DNA of 64,000 nt from Porcincola sp945869225 (GTDB lineage: Bacteria; Bacillota; Clostridia; Lachnospirales; Lachnospiraceae). The number at the start of each line of letters is the position of its first letter. Position 1 is the stretch's first letter. The notes beneath the pieces are model-generated. The model worked only from the letters and a program-made list of their open reading frames with translations, was not told the origin of the DNA and did not search any database. Position numbers and translations under genes: made by a program. Below are positions 1-9,432 of the stretch, piece after piece. The DNA is taken from NCBI RefSeq assembly GCF_052118625.1, contig NZ_JBQKGW010000012.1, positions 1-64,000 on the forward strand. Direction: 5' to 3'.

Positions 1-87
1 CACGGCATAAAGCAATCCGATGTAAAATCCATCAGAATAATTTATGCTGTGCCTCTTTTTAATTTGATTGAATGTGGTATGGTTTAG

Positions 88-564
88 GACCAGATAAAAT
101 GCGGGATAACAGCCCATGAACAGACCGATTATCTGCTGAGCTATCCGGATGAAAAAAGTTTTAACGCGGAGCAGGAGGCAGGCTATCTGGAAGAAAAGAT
201 GAACAGTCCGGACGAGATAGAGCTTGCAGCCATCATTGATGGGAAGATTGTGGGAATCGCAGGAATTGGGGTTGTCGGGAGAAAGTACAAGGTCAGGCAT
301 CGGGCTGATTTTGGTATCAGTGTTTTGAAGGAATACTGGGGACTTGGTCTGGGGAGAATCCTTACGAAGGCTTGTATTCAATGTGCCCGGAAGACCGGCT
401 ATCAGCAGCTGGAACTGAATGTAGTGGCAGAGAACGAAAGGGCGGTCTCCTTGTATCGAAGTGTGGGATTTCAGGAATTCGGACGGAATCCCAGAGGATT
501 CAATTCGAGGTTTTCGGGCTATCAGGAGCTTGTGTATATGCTTCTGGAGCTTGACAATATTTAA
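88..564 (+). pseudogene. GNAT-family N-acetyltransferase, 5'-truncated
   Basis: The frame ending at 564 encodes the core of a GNAT acetyltransferase, which transfers acetyl from acetyl-CoA to an amine. The acetyl-CoA loop is the GLGLGR stretch, followed by the usual ELNVVAENERAVSLY region. Family-like sequence already begins near position 100 (ETDYLLSYPDE-like), well upstream of the first ATG at 199. The same frame meets a stop at 85-87 and has no usual start codon between it and 199. The normal first strand and helix are therefore missing. Either the gene is a remnant joined to unrelated AT-rich sequence at its 5' end, or a shortened protein starts at 199. The fold call is sure; the pseudogene call is less so. 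Confidence 0.6.
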
Positions 565-590
565 GTTCAATCCTTGAGGAGGATAAAAAG

Positions 591-815
591 ATGGCACTGA
601 ATCCCAAAAGCCTTTTAAAGGCAAAAGAGAGGCTTCATATTTTCAGAGAGCAGCATCCGAAGATCGTCAGTTTCGGGAAGACGTTGAATGAGCATGCGAT
701 TCAGCCTGGGACGATCTTTGAGATCACTGCAACGACACCTGAGGGGAAGAGCTATACTGCAAGTATGAGGCTGACACCCGAGGATGTGGAGTCGCTTCGG
801 CTTTTCGTGAAATAA
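591..815 (+). CDS. Small conserved protein of unknown function
   Basis: A 74-residue protein with a strong Shine-Dalgarno site (gaggagg) just upstream of the ATG. It is charged and soluble, with no signal peptide or membrane segment: a basic N-terminal helix (residues 1-22) followed by a likely beta-rich part containing TTPEGKSYTASMRLTPED. It resembles short hypothetical proteins common in Lachnospiraceae, but no function is known to me. It follows the truncated acetyltransferase by 26 bp and may once have shared its transcript. Confidence 0.7.
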   Translation: MALNPKSLLKAKERLHIFREQHPKIVSFGKTLNEHAIQPGTIFEITATTPEGKSYTASMRLTPEDVESLRLFVK

Positions 816-850
816 ACCAACAGGAAGGCCTGACGCCAGGGTGTCACAGA

Positions 851-882
851 CTGGGCGGGTGACAAATTTGTCACCTGTCCAG
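851..882. promoter_or_regulatory. 18-bp perfect palindrome, candidate response-regulator operator
   Basis: GGTGACAAATTTGTCACC (858-875) is a perfect palindrome. The flanking CTGG (851-854) and CCAG (879-882) extend the dyad, and the three bases between are G-T, C-G and G-T pairs. It lies about 100 bp upstream of an operon made of an ABC ATPase, a permease, a response regulator and a kinase. OmpR-type regulators of such modules commonly bind inverted repeats upstream of the transporter genes. Its use as an operator is inference. Confidence 0.5.
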
Positions 883-983
883 TCATTTTTATGTCATTTC
901 TCCCTGCTAGACTGTAGCTGTAAAAAAGAGGGCAGAAGGAAAACAGACAAGGCTCGGAACGATACCTGGAGAGGAAGAGGGAT

Positions 984-1799
984 ATGGATATATTGAAGTG
1001 CAGCAATCTGACGCGTGTGTACGGAAGAGGAGACGGGAAAACTGTCGCCCTGGACCATGTCAGTTTCTCGGTTCAGAAGGGCGAGTTTGTGGCGATTGTA
1101 GGCCCTTCCGGGTCCGGGAAGTCTACGCTTCTGCATCTCCTTGGTGGGGTGGATCACCCGAGCGGGGGAACGGTTGAGGTCGGGGGAACCGATTTGTATA
1201 CCCTGGATGAAGACAGGCTGGCGATTTTCCGAAGGCGGCATATCGGGCTGGTCTATCAGTTTTACAATCTGATTCCGGTTCTGACGGCGGAGGAGAACAT
1301 TGTTCTTCCATATCTTCTTGATGGAAGAAAAGTCGATGCGGAGCGACTGGACGAAATCCTTTCCTACCTCCACCTGGAGGACAGACGGACGCACCTCCCA
1401 TCGCAGCTGTCCGGCGGACAGCAGCAGCGCGTCTCCATCGGGAGGGCGCTTTTCACGCACCCGTCTCTTCTTTTGTGTGATGAGCCGACCGGGAACCTGG
1501 ATCGGAAAAACAGTGAGGAGATTGTATCCCTGTTGAAGGAGTCTAACCAGCGGTTTGATCAGACGGTCATTCTGATCACACATGATGAGCAGATTGCGCT
1601 TCAGGCAGACCGGATGCTCTATATGGAGGATGGGCAGATTCTCAGGGATGAGAGGATCCGCCGTCCATATGTCCAGCCATCTGCGGACTCTGACAGCAGG
1701 ATTTCTGATGTACGCGCGGCGGATGAGACTTCGGAACGGTCTTCGGGTACGGAGCTTCTGAAGCAGGAGGGAGGCGCAGGCAGTGATGAGCAGAAATAA
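984..1799 (+). CDS. ABC transporter ATP-binding protein, MacB/LolD/BceA type
   Basis: ATPase subunit that powers the FtsX-type permease encoded next. Walker A is GPSGSGKS (residues 40-47), the signature is LSGGQQQR (142-149) and Walker B is LLLCDE (162-167); the PTGNLD motif that follows is typical of the MacB/BceA branch. The family core ends near residue 220 and is followed by a hydrophilic tail of about 48 residues that most relatives lack. The gene overlaps the permease start by about 14 bp, so the two are translationally coupled. The Shine-Dalgarno is gagaggaagagg. By family knowledge such modules export or sense peptide antibiotics or act in envelope stress; the substrate here is unknown. 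Confidence 0.9.
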   Translation: MDILKCSNLTRVYGRGDGKTVALDHVSFSVQKGEFVAIVGPSGSGKSTLLHLLGGVDHPSGGTVEVGGTDLYTLDEDRLAIFRRRHIGLVYQFYNLIPVLTAEENIVLPYLLDGRKVDAERLDEILSYLHLEDRRTHLPSQLSGGQQQRVSIGRALFTHPSLLLCDEPTGNLDRKNSEEIVSLLKESNQRFDQTVILITHDEQIALQADRMLYMEDGQILRDERIRRPYVQPSADSDSRISDVRAADETSERSSGTELLKQEGGAGSDEQK

Positions 1800-4653
1800 T
1801 GCGGTTTTTCTTGTTACCAGGCGTTACATGCAGAAGAACCGGAAAAGGAATGTGCTCTATATCTTGAGTCTGTCCTTATGCATTGCGCTGCTTGTCTGTG
1901 TGTTCATCGGGCGGGATACAGCGATCCGGTACATGGCAGATGTTACAGCCGCAGGCAGCGGGAAGTGGCACATCGCGTTCAGTAATGTGCGCGAGGGGGA
2001 ATACGGAAAGATCACTTCCTACCCATTTGTCAGGCGGACAGGCATCTCCGGTAATGAGGGAGATACAGTTTTTTTGCAGAGCGGCAACCCGGAGCGTCCG
2101 TTTCTGAATATCCGGCTGTACAATGCTTCCATGTTCAGCATGGCGAATATCCATGTGACAGAGGGCAGGCTCCCGCAGAAGGAAGGGGAGGCTGTGCTCT
2201 CCAGGACAGCGTTGGATGATGGCGGAACCATCGCGCTGGGAGACACCATCAAGGTGCGGACATTCAGAAGGTTCATCCACAATTTCAGCGACACAGACCT
2301 GGTATTTCCATTTCTGGAGCTTCAGATCAAGGCAGGACAGACCGTGAAGGTCGGAGATTCCTTCGGGTATTTTCCGGAAGGAGATTCATTTTATGAAGAG
2401 TGCCAGGAGATCCATGTACCAACCGGATACGAAACAACGCTCAAGGTGGTCGGATTTGTGGAGGCCCCTTATTATGAGAATGCAGGGCAGGCTGCCTACA
2501 CAGCGCTGGCTTATCTGCCGGAAAGAAGCACAATTGAACCGGCCGACGGCAGCATCGGGAAGGTTACCGTCAGCGCAGAGCTGACGGACGGCTCACTCAA
2601 CTCAGGTGCGGTGAGCGGACTTCGCAGTCAGCTGGAAGAGAAGTGGGGAGACAGAGTAACCTTCAATGACAAGGTTCTTTCCTCCTTCGGAATGTCGGGG
2701 GATTCGACGATTGACAAGATCATTGTGGCAGCGCAGATTTTCTTTGTGATTTTCATATTTGCAGCGACAATGATCCTGATCAGCAACATATTCAATATTT
2801 CATATGAGCAGAGGTGCCGTTATCTTGGCATGTTGTCATCCGCCGGAGCGACTGCACGGCAGAAGCGGAGCAGTGTCTACTATGAAGCTCTTCTTCTGCT
2901 GGTGCCGTCCCTGCCGCTTGGATTTTTCAGCGGACTTCTGTTTGTCTGGGGTGGAGTCCGGATTCTGAAACCGATCACGGAGATGATGCAGCAGGGGGCA
3001 GCCCTGGCGATTTTGTCTGACGTCCCGGTGTGCCTGGATGTCAGAACGGGGGCGGTTTCCCTGGTCATCTGCTGCAGCGTGGGGATCGTCCTGCTCAGCG
3101 CCCTCCGGCCGGCAGCAAGGATCGGGAAAGTCGGTCCGATTGAAAGTATCAGAGGAATAGAGGAAGCTGCAGGCGGCAGGAGAGCACGGGGCCTACGGGG
3201 AGCGCTGGGAAACCGGAGGATTGTGCGCGGGAAGAAGTCCTGCATCAGAGAATCCGGCATCAGGCTGCTGACAAGGGGATTCTTCCGGCATGAAAAACAG
3301 CAGCAGGGAAGCATCGTCCGTGCGCTTGCAGTGTTTTTTGCGATCATCATGACGGTCTCCTACGCCGGAACCGGCGTGGTTCAGATGGTTGATTATAAGC
3401 TGAACCGGTCATCTGACGAAGTGGTCGGCGATGAGCTGAAGCGAAAGTGGACCATTGTGTCTGATGGGGATGAGTCTGCAGATATGGACCAGGTTTACAG
3501 CCAGCTGAAGAAGACGGCTGGAATCCGGAATCTTGTCCGCTATGATGAGTGCACGCCGGGTGTTTTTACAGCTGATCAGAACCTGTATTCGCAGGAATAC
3601 TGGAATGCCCTCTACCAGGTTCTGAAGCAGTACGGGGTCTCGAAGAAGGCATTCATGCGGGACTATTACCAGAAAGATGTTTTCGGGACAGTATCCGTTC
3701 TGGCGCTCGATGACAGGGAATTCGACAAGTTGCTGAAGGCGGTCGGAGGGGACACGGAAACAGACGGGGACAATCAGACGGATTCCCGCGCGGAAACTGA
3801 AAAGGAAGTATCCTGTATTCTGTGCAGTTCCGGCAACCTGTCGACAGACAGTTATCAGATCTGGGGGAAAAAGCCGTCCGGATACAAATATGTGGAAATC
3901 TCCCGTATGACAGATAAGAATGTTGGAGACCGGATTCAGACCACACTTACCGGAGACGATGGAAAAGACCATTCCGTCTCCTTCTGGATCGCGGGAATCG
4001 GAGACATGAAGCAGGTCTCAGGATGGCTGAAAATCAACGATGGGCAGTATATCCGGCTATTTGTACGGGAGAGTCTTGTGAAATGGGCAAACCGGAGACT
4101 GAAACAGGCGTTCTCAACGGCGATCAGCTTTGATGCCGGAAAGGAGGCGGAGCCGGTGCTCTCGCAGATCGAGTCGGCAAAGCATCTGGAGCTGGTTGAT
4201 TCAGGGAGTCTTGAAAGCGGTTCCTTCCTGGAGATGGTGGCGAAGATGATCCGCACGCTGATGCTTCTGTTTCTGTTCTTCAGCTGCCTGATCTGCTTTC
4301 TGAATGTCTACAATTCTGTCTGCAGTCTCTTCGTGGTGCGGAGAAGGCAGAATGCGATGCTGCGGTCAGTGGGCATGACGAGAAGGGAGATGCGCCAGCT
4401 GACGCTGCGGGAGTTTTCGGGGCTGCTCCTCGAGGCATTCCTGGTGGCAATGCCGGTCTCAGCTGCCTTATGCCTGGTTTTTAAAAGGGTGATCATGGAG
4501 GCATTTGGCAGATTTTCGATTCCGGTTCCGTATGGTATGATTGGCCTGATGATACTTGCGACAGCGGTGGTTGTCCTCTGTATTGCTCAAGGCAGATGCA
4601 GGAAGGAAGCCGCCACAGACATCATTGAGGAAATCAAGACGGAGAGCATATGA
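1786..4653 (+). CDS. ABC transporter permease with two FtsX domains
   Basis: A protein of about 955 residues. There is one membrane helix near residues 22-43, a large extracytoplasmic domain (about 45-310), a helix cluster at 313-450, another helix at about 507-535, a second external domain (about 536-815) and a final cluster at 820-945. Both clusters carry the FtsX/MacB pattern, so the protein resembles two fused permeases with large outside domains. The start is ATG 1786; GTG 1783 in the same frame is an alternative, and aggagg lies upstream. Its stop overlaps the start of the regulator gene (ATGA at 4650). ATPase, permease, regulator and kinase thus form a single antibiotic-sensing or detoxification type module; the ligand is unknown. 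Confidence 0.85.
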   Translation: MSRNNAVFLVTRRYMQKNRKRNVLYILSLSLCIALLVCVFIGRDTAIRYMADVTAAGSGKWHIAFSNVREGEYGKITSYPFVRRTGISGNEGDTVFLQSGNPERPFLNIRLYNASMFSMANIHVTEGRLPQKEGEAVLSRTALDDGGTIALGDTIKVRTFRRFIHNFSDTDLVFPFLELQIKAGQTVKVGDSFGYFPEGDSFYEECQEIHVPTGYETTLKVVGFVEAPYYENAGQAAYTALAYLPERSTIEPADGSIGKVTVSAELTDGSLNSGAVSGLRSQLEEKWGDRVTFNDKVLSSFGMSGDSTIDKIIVAAQIFFVIFIFAATMILISNIFNISYEQRCRYLGMLSSAGATARQKRSSVYYEALLLLVPSLPLGFFSGLLFVWGGVRILKPITEMMQQGAALAILSDVPVCLDVRTGAVSLVICCSVGIVLLSALRPAARIGKVGPIESIRGIEEAAGGRRARGLRGALGNRRIVRGKKSCIRESGIRLLTRGFFRHEKQQQGSIVRALAVFFAIIMTVSYAGTGVVQMVDYKLNRSSDEVVGDELKRKWTIVSDGDESADMDQVYSQLKKTAGIRNLVRYDECTPGVFTADQNLYSQEYWNALYQVLKQYGVSKKAFMRDYYQKDVFGTVSVLALDDREFDKLLKAVGGDTETDGDNQTDSRAETEKEVSCILCSSGNLSTDSYQIWGKKPSGYKYVEISRMTDKNVGDRIQTTLTGDDGKDHSVSFWIAGIGDMKQVSGWLKINDGQYIRLFVRESLVKWANRRLKQAFSTAISFDAGKEAEPVLSQIESAKHLELVDSGSLESGSFLEMVAKMIRTLMLLFLFFSCLICFLNVYNSVCSLFVVRRRQNAMLRSVGMTRREMRQLTLREFSGLLLEAFLVAMPVSAALCLVFKRVIMEAFGRFSIPVPYGMIGLMILATAVVVLCIAQGRCRKEAATDIIEEIKTESI

Positions 4654-5330
4654 TCCTGATTGTGGAAGATGACCGGATGCTGATGATGGGACTGCAGGTT
4701 GCCCTGAAGACAAAGGGCAGCCAGGTTCTTCCGGCCGGTTCTGTGAGGGAGGCCTTGTCTGTGTATGATCAACAGGCGGACAGCATCGATTTTGTACTGC
4801 TGGACATGAGGCTTCCGGATGGAACCGGCATGGAGGTCTGCAGGCATATCAGACGCAGGTCATCTGTCCCGATCATCTTTCTGACAGCGTGTGATGACGA
4901 GAAAAATGCGGTTGAGGCACTGGGCAGCGGTGGAGACGACTACATTACAAAGCCGTTTCATCTCCGGGAACTGCTTGCGAGGATGGATGCCATCCGGCGC
5001 AGAATCGTGCCGCATGGGGAGAAAAAGACGATCTTCCGGGTCGGGGAGAATGTGATCGATATCCGGAAGGGAAAAGTCGAAAGGCAGGGAAAGGAGATCA
5101 TGCTTTCGGCAGTCGAGTACAGGCTGCTTCTGGTATTCCTTCAAAACCGCGGACAGCTGCTCAGACGGAACCAGATCCTCTCTTTCCTGTGGGATGATGG
5201 GGGCAACTTCGTGAATGACAATACGCTGACGGTTTATATCAGGCGGCTGAGGCAGAAGCTGGATGATGAGAGCGGGCAGCAGATCGAAACGGTGCGCGGC
5301 ATGGGATACCGGCTTCGGGAAGATTCCTGA
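4650..5330 (+). CDS. Two-component response regulator, OmpR family
   Basis: 226 residues. The receiver domain (1-115) has acidic residues ED at 6-8, the phospho-acceptor Asp in LLDMRLPDG and the conserved Lys in ITKPF. The C-terminal winged helix (about 125-222) ends in the usual RGMGYRL. The start codon overlaps the permease stop as ATGA, so expression is coupled to the transporter. It probably controls this same operon, perhaps through the palindrome at 858-875. That target is inferred from gene order only. Confidence 0.92.
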   Translation: MILIVEDDRMLMMGLQVALKTKGSQVLPAGSVREALSVYDQQADSIDFVLLDMRLPDGTGMEVCRHIRRRSSVPIIFLTACDDEKNAVEALGSGGDDYITKPFHLRELLARMDAIRRRIVPHGEKKTIFRVGENVIDIRKGKVERQGKEIMLSAVEYRLLLVFLQNRGQLLRRNQILSFLWDDGGNFVNDNTLTVYIRRLRQKLDDESGQQIETVRGMGYRLREDS

Positions 5331-5457
5331 GCCAGTGGTGCGGATGCCGGCTTCAGAATCAGGAAAGTCGTGACGGAGAGAACCATAAAGGGGCGTGCCA
5401 CAGGCGGGAAGAATCCCGGAGCTGCAACGTGGGGATGCAGACAGAGAGGGGCAGGAG

Positions 5458-6387
5458 ATGTCTGTGCTTTGGGTTGGCCTGTTTTCAGGTGCCTTACTGA
5501 TTGTGATGACGCTGGCTGTCAGGGAACTGGTCAGACTTCGGCAAATCAAGAGAGAAATCAGAGAACTGACGGCTTACACGGAGCAGGTGCAGGATAAAAC
5601 GCAGCTGCCTTCTATGGAAACGATGCAGGAGGGGGACGTCAGAGTCCTACAGAGTGAGGTATACAAGCTTGCAGCGTCGCTGCATGAGCAGTATACCAGG
5701 GAAAAGGCGCGCAGCGGGTATCTTGCTGAGATGCTTGAAAACATCTCTCATCAGATGAAGACCCCGCTGTCAGTCATTACCCTCATGAGTGAGAACCTGA
5801 TGGGAGATGAACTGGATAAGGAGACAAGGGACAGCTGCGTCCGTTCGATTCATGAAAGCGCGGATCATCTGAACTGGCTGGTTCATACCCTCCTGGCGAT
5901 TGCACAGATGGACGCAGGGGCGATTGCCTTTCGCCGGGAGACCGTCAGCCTGGCAGTGCTTCTGGCGTCTGTGCTTCAGGATCTTTCTGTCTATGCAGAG
6001 CTGAATGGGACAGCGCTGAAGATGAATGTCCCGGGAAATGTATCGATCATTACGGATTCCAGATGGACGAAAGAGGCACTGAGTAACATCATTCGCAATG
6101 CAATCGAGCATACGCCAGGCGGAACGGTCCGAATCAGGGCCAGTCAGTCTGTGGTTGCAGTGGATCTGAATATCTGTGACAACGGATGCGGCATATCGGA
6201 AGGAGATCTGCCTCATATTTTTGAACGGTTCTATAAGGGAAAGCAGGCCTCTCCGGACAGCGCCGGGATCGGCCTGTCGCTGGCGAAGGAAGTGATTCAG
6301 AAGCAGAACGGCAGCATCGAGGTTTCAGGAGCGGAAGGAGAAGGCACAGCATTCCATATCCGGTTCTTCCGGACAGGGACGCTGTAA
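5458..6387 (+). CDS. Sensor histidine kinase
   Basis: About 309 residues from ATG 5458, chosen over an upstream GTG (5395) because gagaggggcaggag sits in front of it. One N-terminal membrane helix (about residues 3-22) is followed directly by a coiled-coil-like linker, with almost no extracytoplasmic domain. Next come the phospho-acceptor box ISHQMKTPLS, the N box NIIRNAIEH, the G1 box DNGCGI and the G2 box GIGLSLAKE. Kinases with little outside sequence paired with large-loop ABC permeases are thought to sense through the transporter (Bce type). It lies 127 bp after the regulator gene. Confidence 0.9.
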   Translation: MSVLWVGLFSGALLIVMTLAVRELVRLRQIKREIRELTAYTEQVQDKTQLPSMETMQEGDVRVLQSEVYKLAASLHEQYTREKARSGYLAEMLENISHQMKTPLSVITLMSENLMGDELDKETRDSCVRSIHESADHLNWLVHTLLAIAQMDAGAIAFRRETVSLAVLLASVLQDLSVYAELNGTALKMNVPGNVSIITDSRWTKEALSNIIRNAIEHTPGGTVRIRASQSVVAVDLNICDNGCGISEGDLPHIFERFYKGKQASPDSAGIGLSLAKEVIQKQNGSIEVSGAEGEGTAFHIRFFRTGTL

Positions 6388-6460
6388 GAGGAAGGCGGAA
6401 CCCGGGGATCCGCGTGTTCTGAATCTGGCATGTATTGTAATCCGGGTCAGGCTCGCTCCT

Positions 6461-7539
6461 TCAGCCTGATCTGACGCTGGAGAGACCGCTTTCGCAGGTG
6501 TTCAGAAAAAGTTCGAGTGCGGAGGACTGATAGGCAGTTTTCCGGGTGACAGCACAGACAGTTGAGCTGATTGCCGGGCGGATTGTCCGCCGGATCCACA
6601 GCGAGGAGGCTGAGGGCTCCGGCAGATGATCTGCGTGCACCGGGGCAGGGACTCCTCCTGCAGAGAATGGATTTACATCCTGAACGGATGGATCATTGAA
6701 TGCAGACGGTCTGGAGAGCCTGCTCCCGGAATTAAGCGTGTAGGTGGCGGAGAGCGGAACGATTGCATATCCGAGTCCGGCCTTTGCCCAGGAGATACAG
6801 GTTCTCGCGTCGTCAGCAATGCAGTAGTAATGCGGTACATCTCCGGTCTCGGCGAAGCGGGTATCCAGCAGCTGTTTCCACCTTCTGTAGATGATCAGGG
6901 GAAGCGGGCGGAGAGCTTCCAGAGAGATGTCATCCGGGGTGGCATGGCCGCTTTCCTGCGCGGATTCCCGATCCCTGCAGGGTCGTGCATCTGAGACTGC
7001 GCGTCCGCAGTCTGACAGTCCGGTCTGTATGCTGACAGCGCAGAGGAACTCCGCATCAAGCTCCCGGATCTCGTAGGAAGGCTCCCGGGTAAAGGGAGTC
7101 CGCACAAGTGCCAGATCCAGCAGGTCCGAATCGAGCCGGGACAGAAGCTCATAGGTATTGGCCTCTGTCAGTTCAAAGTGGACATCCGGATACAGGGCAG
7201 AAAAGGGTCTGACATACCGCTGCAGCAGGTGTTCTGATGCGGAGGAGATGACGCCGAGCCGGATTGTTCCGCTCTTTCCCATCCTTAGGTCTTTCAGTTC
7301 TTTTTCTGTAGCGTCTGCAAGCTGGAGCATATTTTTTGCCCGGCGGTAAAAAAAGTCTCCTGTATCTGTCATCCGGACATGTCTGGGGCCTCTGATCAAA
7401 AGCGGGGCGCCGATCTCTTCCTCCAGCTGCCGGATCTGAGCGCTCAGGGGCGGCTGCGTCATGTTCAGCTTTCTGGCAGCAGCCTGAAAGGTCCTTCTTC
7501 AACGATCACCGTATAGTACAACATCTGTTTCAGTTCCAT
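6461..7539 (-). pseudogene. LysR-family regulator with N-terminal frameshift
   Basis: The minus strand encodes a LysR regulator whose helix-turn-helix reads MTQPPLSAQIRQLEEE from ATG 7462, followed by the effector domain. The true N-terminus starts at ATG 7539 (MELKQMLYYTVIVEEG) in a different frame. The two frames join if one base is restored near 7489-7492, where GGA-CC-TTTCAG would read G-T-F-Q. As written, the early frame stops within about 26 codons. The effector domain also has two inserts of about 30 residues. It is either a real one-base-deletion pseudogene or an assembly error. It is divergent from the exporter genes at 7699, which it may once have controlled. Confidence 0.75.
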
Positions 7540-7572
7540 GATTTTCTCTCGGATCGATTCGGTCGCTTTCAT

Positions 7573-7634
7573 CATACAATACGAATTTCATATCATTATA
7601 ATATAAAATCAATATTATTCATATAGATTGTATG
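7573..7634. promoter_or_regulatory. Widely spaced inverted repeat in LysR/exporter divergent region
   Basis: CATACAAT (7573-7580) and ATTGTATG (7627-7634) are perfect inverted copies, 46 bp apart, around a very AT-rich core between the LysR gene and the ABC exporter genes. LysR regulators often bind separated dyads in such divergent regions. No promoter could be assigned confidently. Binding is inference. Confidence 0.35.
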
Positions 7635-7698
7635 GTGGTACGATGAGAGGGCAGCAAAAGAACAGCGCTGCAAAAGGCGTATCAAAGAAAGGAACAGT

Positions 7699-9432
7699 AT
7701 GAAATCGCTGCTTGTTTATCTGAAAAAGTATCGAAAGGAATCGATACTGGCACCACTGTTCAAGATGCTGGAGGCGACATTCGAGCTCCTGGTCCCGCTT
7801 GTCATGGCGGCTGTCATCGACACCGGAATCCGGAACCATGACCGTCACTATGTCATTTCCATGTGCCTTGTACTGATTCTTCTTGGAGTTGTAGGACTGG
7901 CAGCTTCTATTACCGCGCAGTATTTTGCGGCAAAGGCGGCAACCGGGTTCGCCGGGGCGCTGCGCCATGCGCTTTTTGACAAGATCCAGAGCCTGACCTT
8001 CTCACAGATGGATACATTCGGGACGGATACGCTGATCACGCGTCTGACAAGTGATGTCAACCAGGTTCAGAACGGCGTCAACCTGTTTCTGCGTCTGTTT
8101 CTGCGTTCGCCCTTTGTGGTGTTTGGGGCAATGATCATGGCTTTCACGGTTGACGCACGCTCAGCTATGCTCTTTGTAATCACCATTCCGATTCTGTCCG
8201 TTGTGGTTTTCGGTATCATGCTGGCGACCATGCCGCTTTACAAGGGTGTACAGGCCAATCTGGACCGGATAATGACGAGTACGCGGGAGAATCTGACAGG
8301 TGTCCGGGTGATACGGGCGTTCCGGAAAGAGCCGGACGAGACAAGACGGTTCCGGGAAAACAACGGGACGCTTGCGGCCTCCCAGAAATTTGTCGGACGT
8401 ATATCAGGGCTGATGAATCCGGTGACCTATGTCATCATCAATCTTTCAACCTGCGCGCTGATCTATGTCGGTGCGGTCCGGATTGATACAGGAATCCTGA
8501 AGGCCGGACAGGTTGTCGCGCTGCTGAACTATATGTCCCAGATCCTCATCGAGCTGATCAAGCTGGCCAATCTGATCATTCAGATGACAAAGGCGGCAGC
8601 TTGCGGCGATCGGATCGCGGCGGTCCTGGCTGTGCAGCCTGACATGAAGAATGGCGAGCAGAAGCTCTCCGCCGTGGAAGATGATAGACCGGCTGTCGCT
8701 TTCCGGGATGTATCGCTCTCCTATAAGGGAAGCGCAGGGCGTGCGCTGGAGCATATTTCATTTGAAGCAAGGAAAGGACAGACCGTCGGAATCATCGGCG
8801 GAACCGGGAGCGGAAAGTCTTCACTTGTGAACCTGATTCCGCGTTTTTATGATGTGTCGGAAGGAGAGGTGGATGTCTTCGGAACCGATGTCCGGAAACT
8901 GGATACTGCCTCTCTCAGAGATCATGTCGGAATTGTGCTCCAGAAGGCAGAGCTGTTCAAGGGAAGCATCGCGGATAATCTCCGATGGGGGAACGCGGAG
9001 GCGCAGAGCCAGGACTTTGAACAGGCACTTGAAATCTCTCAGGCGAAGGAATATGTGGACAAAAAGCCGGGTGGTGTCGGGTATATGCTGGAACAGAACG
9101 GCAGAAATCTGTCAGGCGGGCAGCGGCAGCGCCTGACGATCGCACGCGCACTGATGAAAAAGCCGGACATCCTGATTCTGGATGACAGCGCATCTGCGCT
9201 TGATTTCGCGACGGATGCAAAGCTCCGCATGGCCATCCGGAAAATGAGCCATTCGATGACAACGTTTATTGTCTCCCAGCGTGCCGCTTCTGTGCAGTAC
9301 GCAGACCTGATTCTGGTCCTGGACGACGGAAAGCTGGTCGGGAAAGGGACACATGAAGAGCTTCTGAGATCCAATGAAGTGTACCAGGAAATCTATTATT
9401 CGCAGTTCCCGAAGGAGGCCGCCCATGCGTAA
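7699..9432 (+). CDS. Heterodimeric ABC exporter subunit with degenerate Walker B
   Basis: 577 residues: six membrane helices in the first 310 or so, then a nucleotide-binding domain. Walker A is GGTGSGKS near 367 and the signature LSGGQRQR near 470 is canonical. Walker B reads LILDDS, with Asp at about 496 in place of the catalytic Glu. It overlaps the partner gene by 8 bp. In TM287/288- and LmrCD-like exporters one subunit has such a degenerate Walker B and pairs with a partner having a degenerate signature; that is exactly the case here. Likely role: export of drugs, lipids or peptides; substrate unknown. Confidence 0.9.
   Translation: MKSLLVYLKKYRKESILAPLFKMLEATFELLVPLVMAAVIDTGIRNHDRHYVISMCLVLILLGVVGLAASITAQYFAAKAATGFAGALRHALFDKIQSLTFSQMDTFGTDTLITRLTSDVNQVQNGVNLFLRLFLRSPFVVFGAMIMAFTVDARSAMLFVITIPILSVVVFGIMLATMPLYKGVQANLDRIMTSTRENLTGVRVIRAFRKEPDETRRFRENNGTLAASQKFVGRISGLMNPVTYVIINLSTCALIYVGAVRIDTGILKAGQVVALLNYMSQILIELIKLANLIIQMTKAAACGDRIAAVLAVQPDMKNGEQKLSAVEDDRPAVAFRDVSLSYKGSAGRALEHISFEARKGQTVGIIGGTGSGKSSLVNLIPRFYDVSEGEVDVFGTDVRKLDTASLRDHVGIVLQKAELFKGSIADNLRWGNAEAQSQDFEQALEISQAKEYVDKKPGGVGYMLEQNGRNLSGGQRQRLTIARALMKKPDILILDDSASALDFATDAKLRMAIRKMSHSMTTFIVSQRAASVQYADLILVLDDGKLVGKGTHEELLRSNEVYQEIYYSQFPKEAAHA

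Noticed and set aside
5395..5457. GTG 5395 as the start of the first histidine kinase
   Set aside because: The extension is polar, lacks a ribosome site and would put 21 residues before the first membrane helix; ATG 5458 has a good site.
6447..6469. Hairpin TCAGGCT/AGCCTGA between the kinase and LysR genes
   Set aside because: Seven pairs only, a 9-nt loop and no T-run on either strand; too weak to call a terminator.
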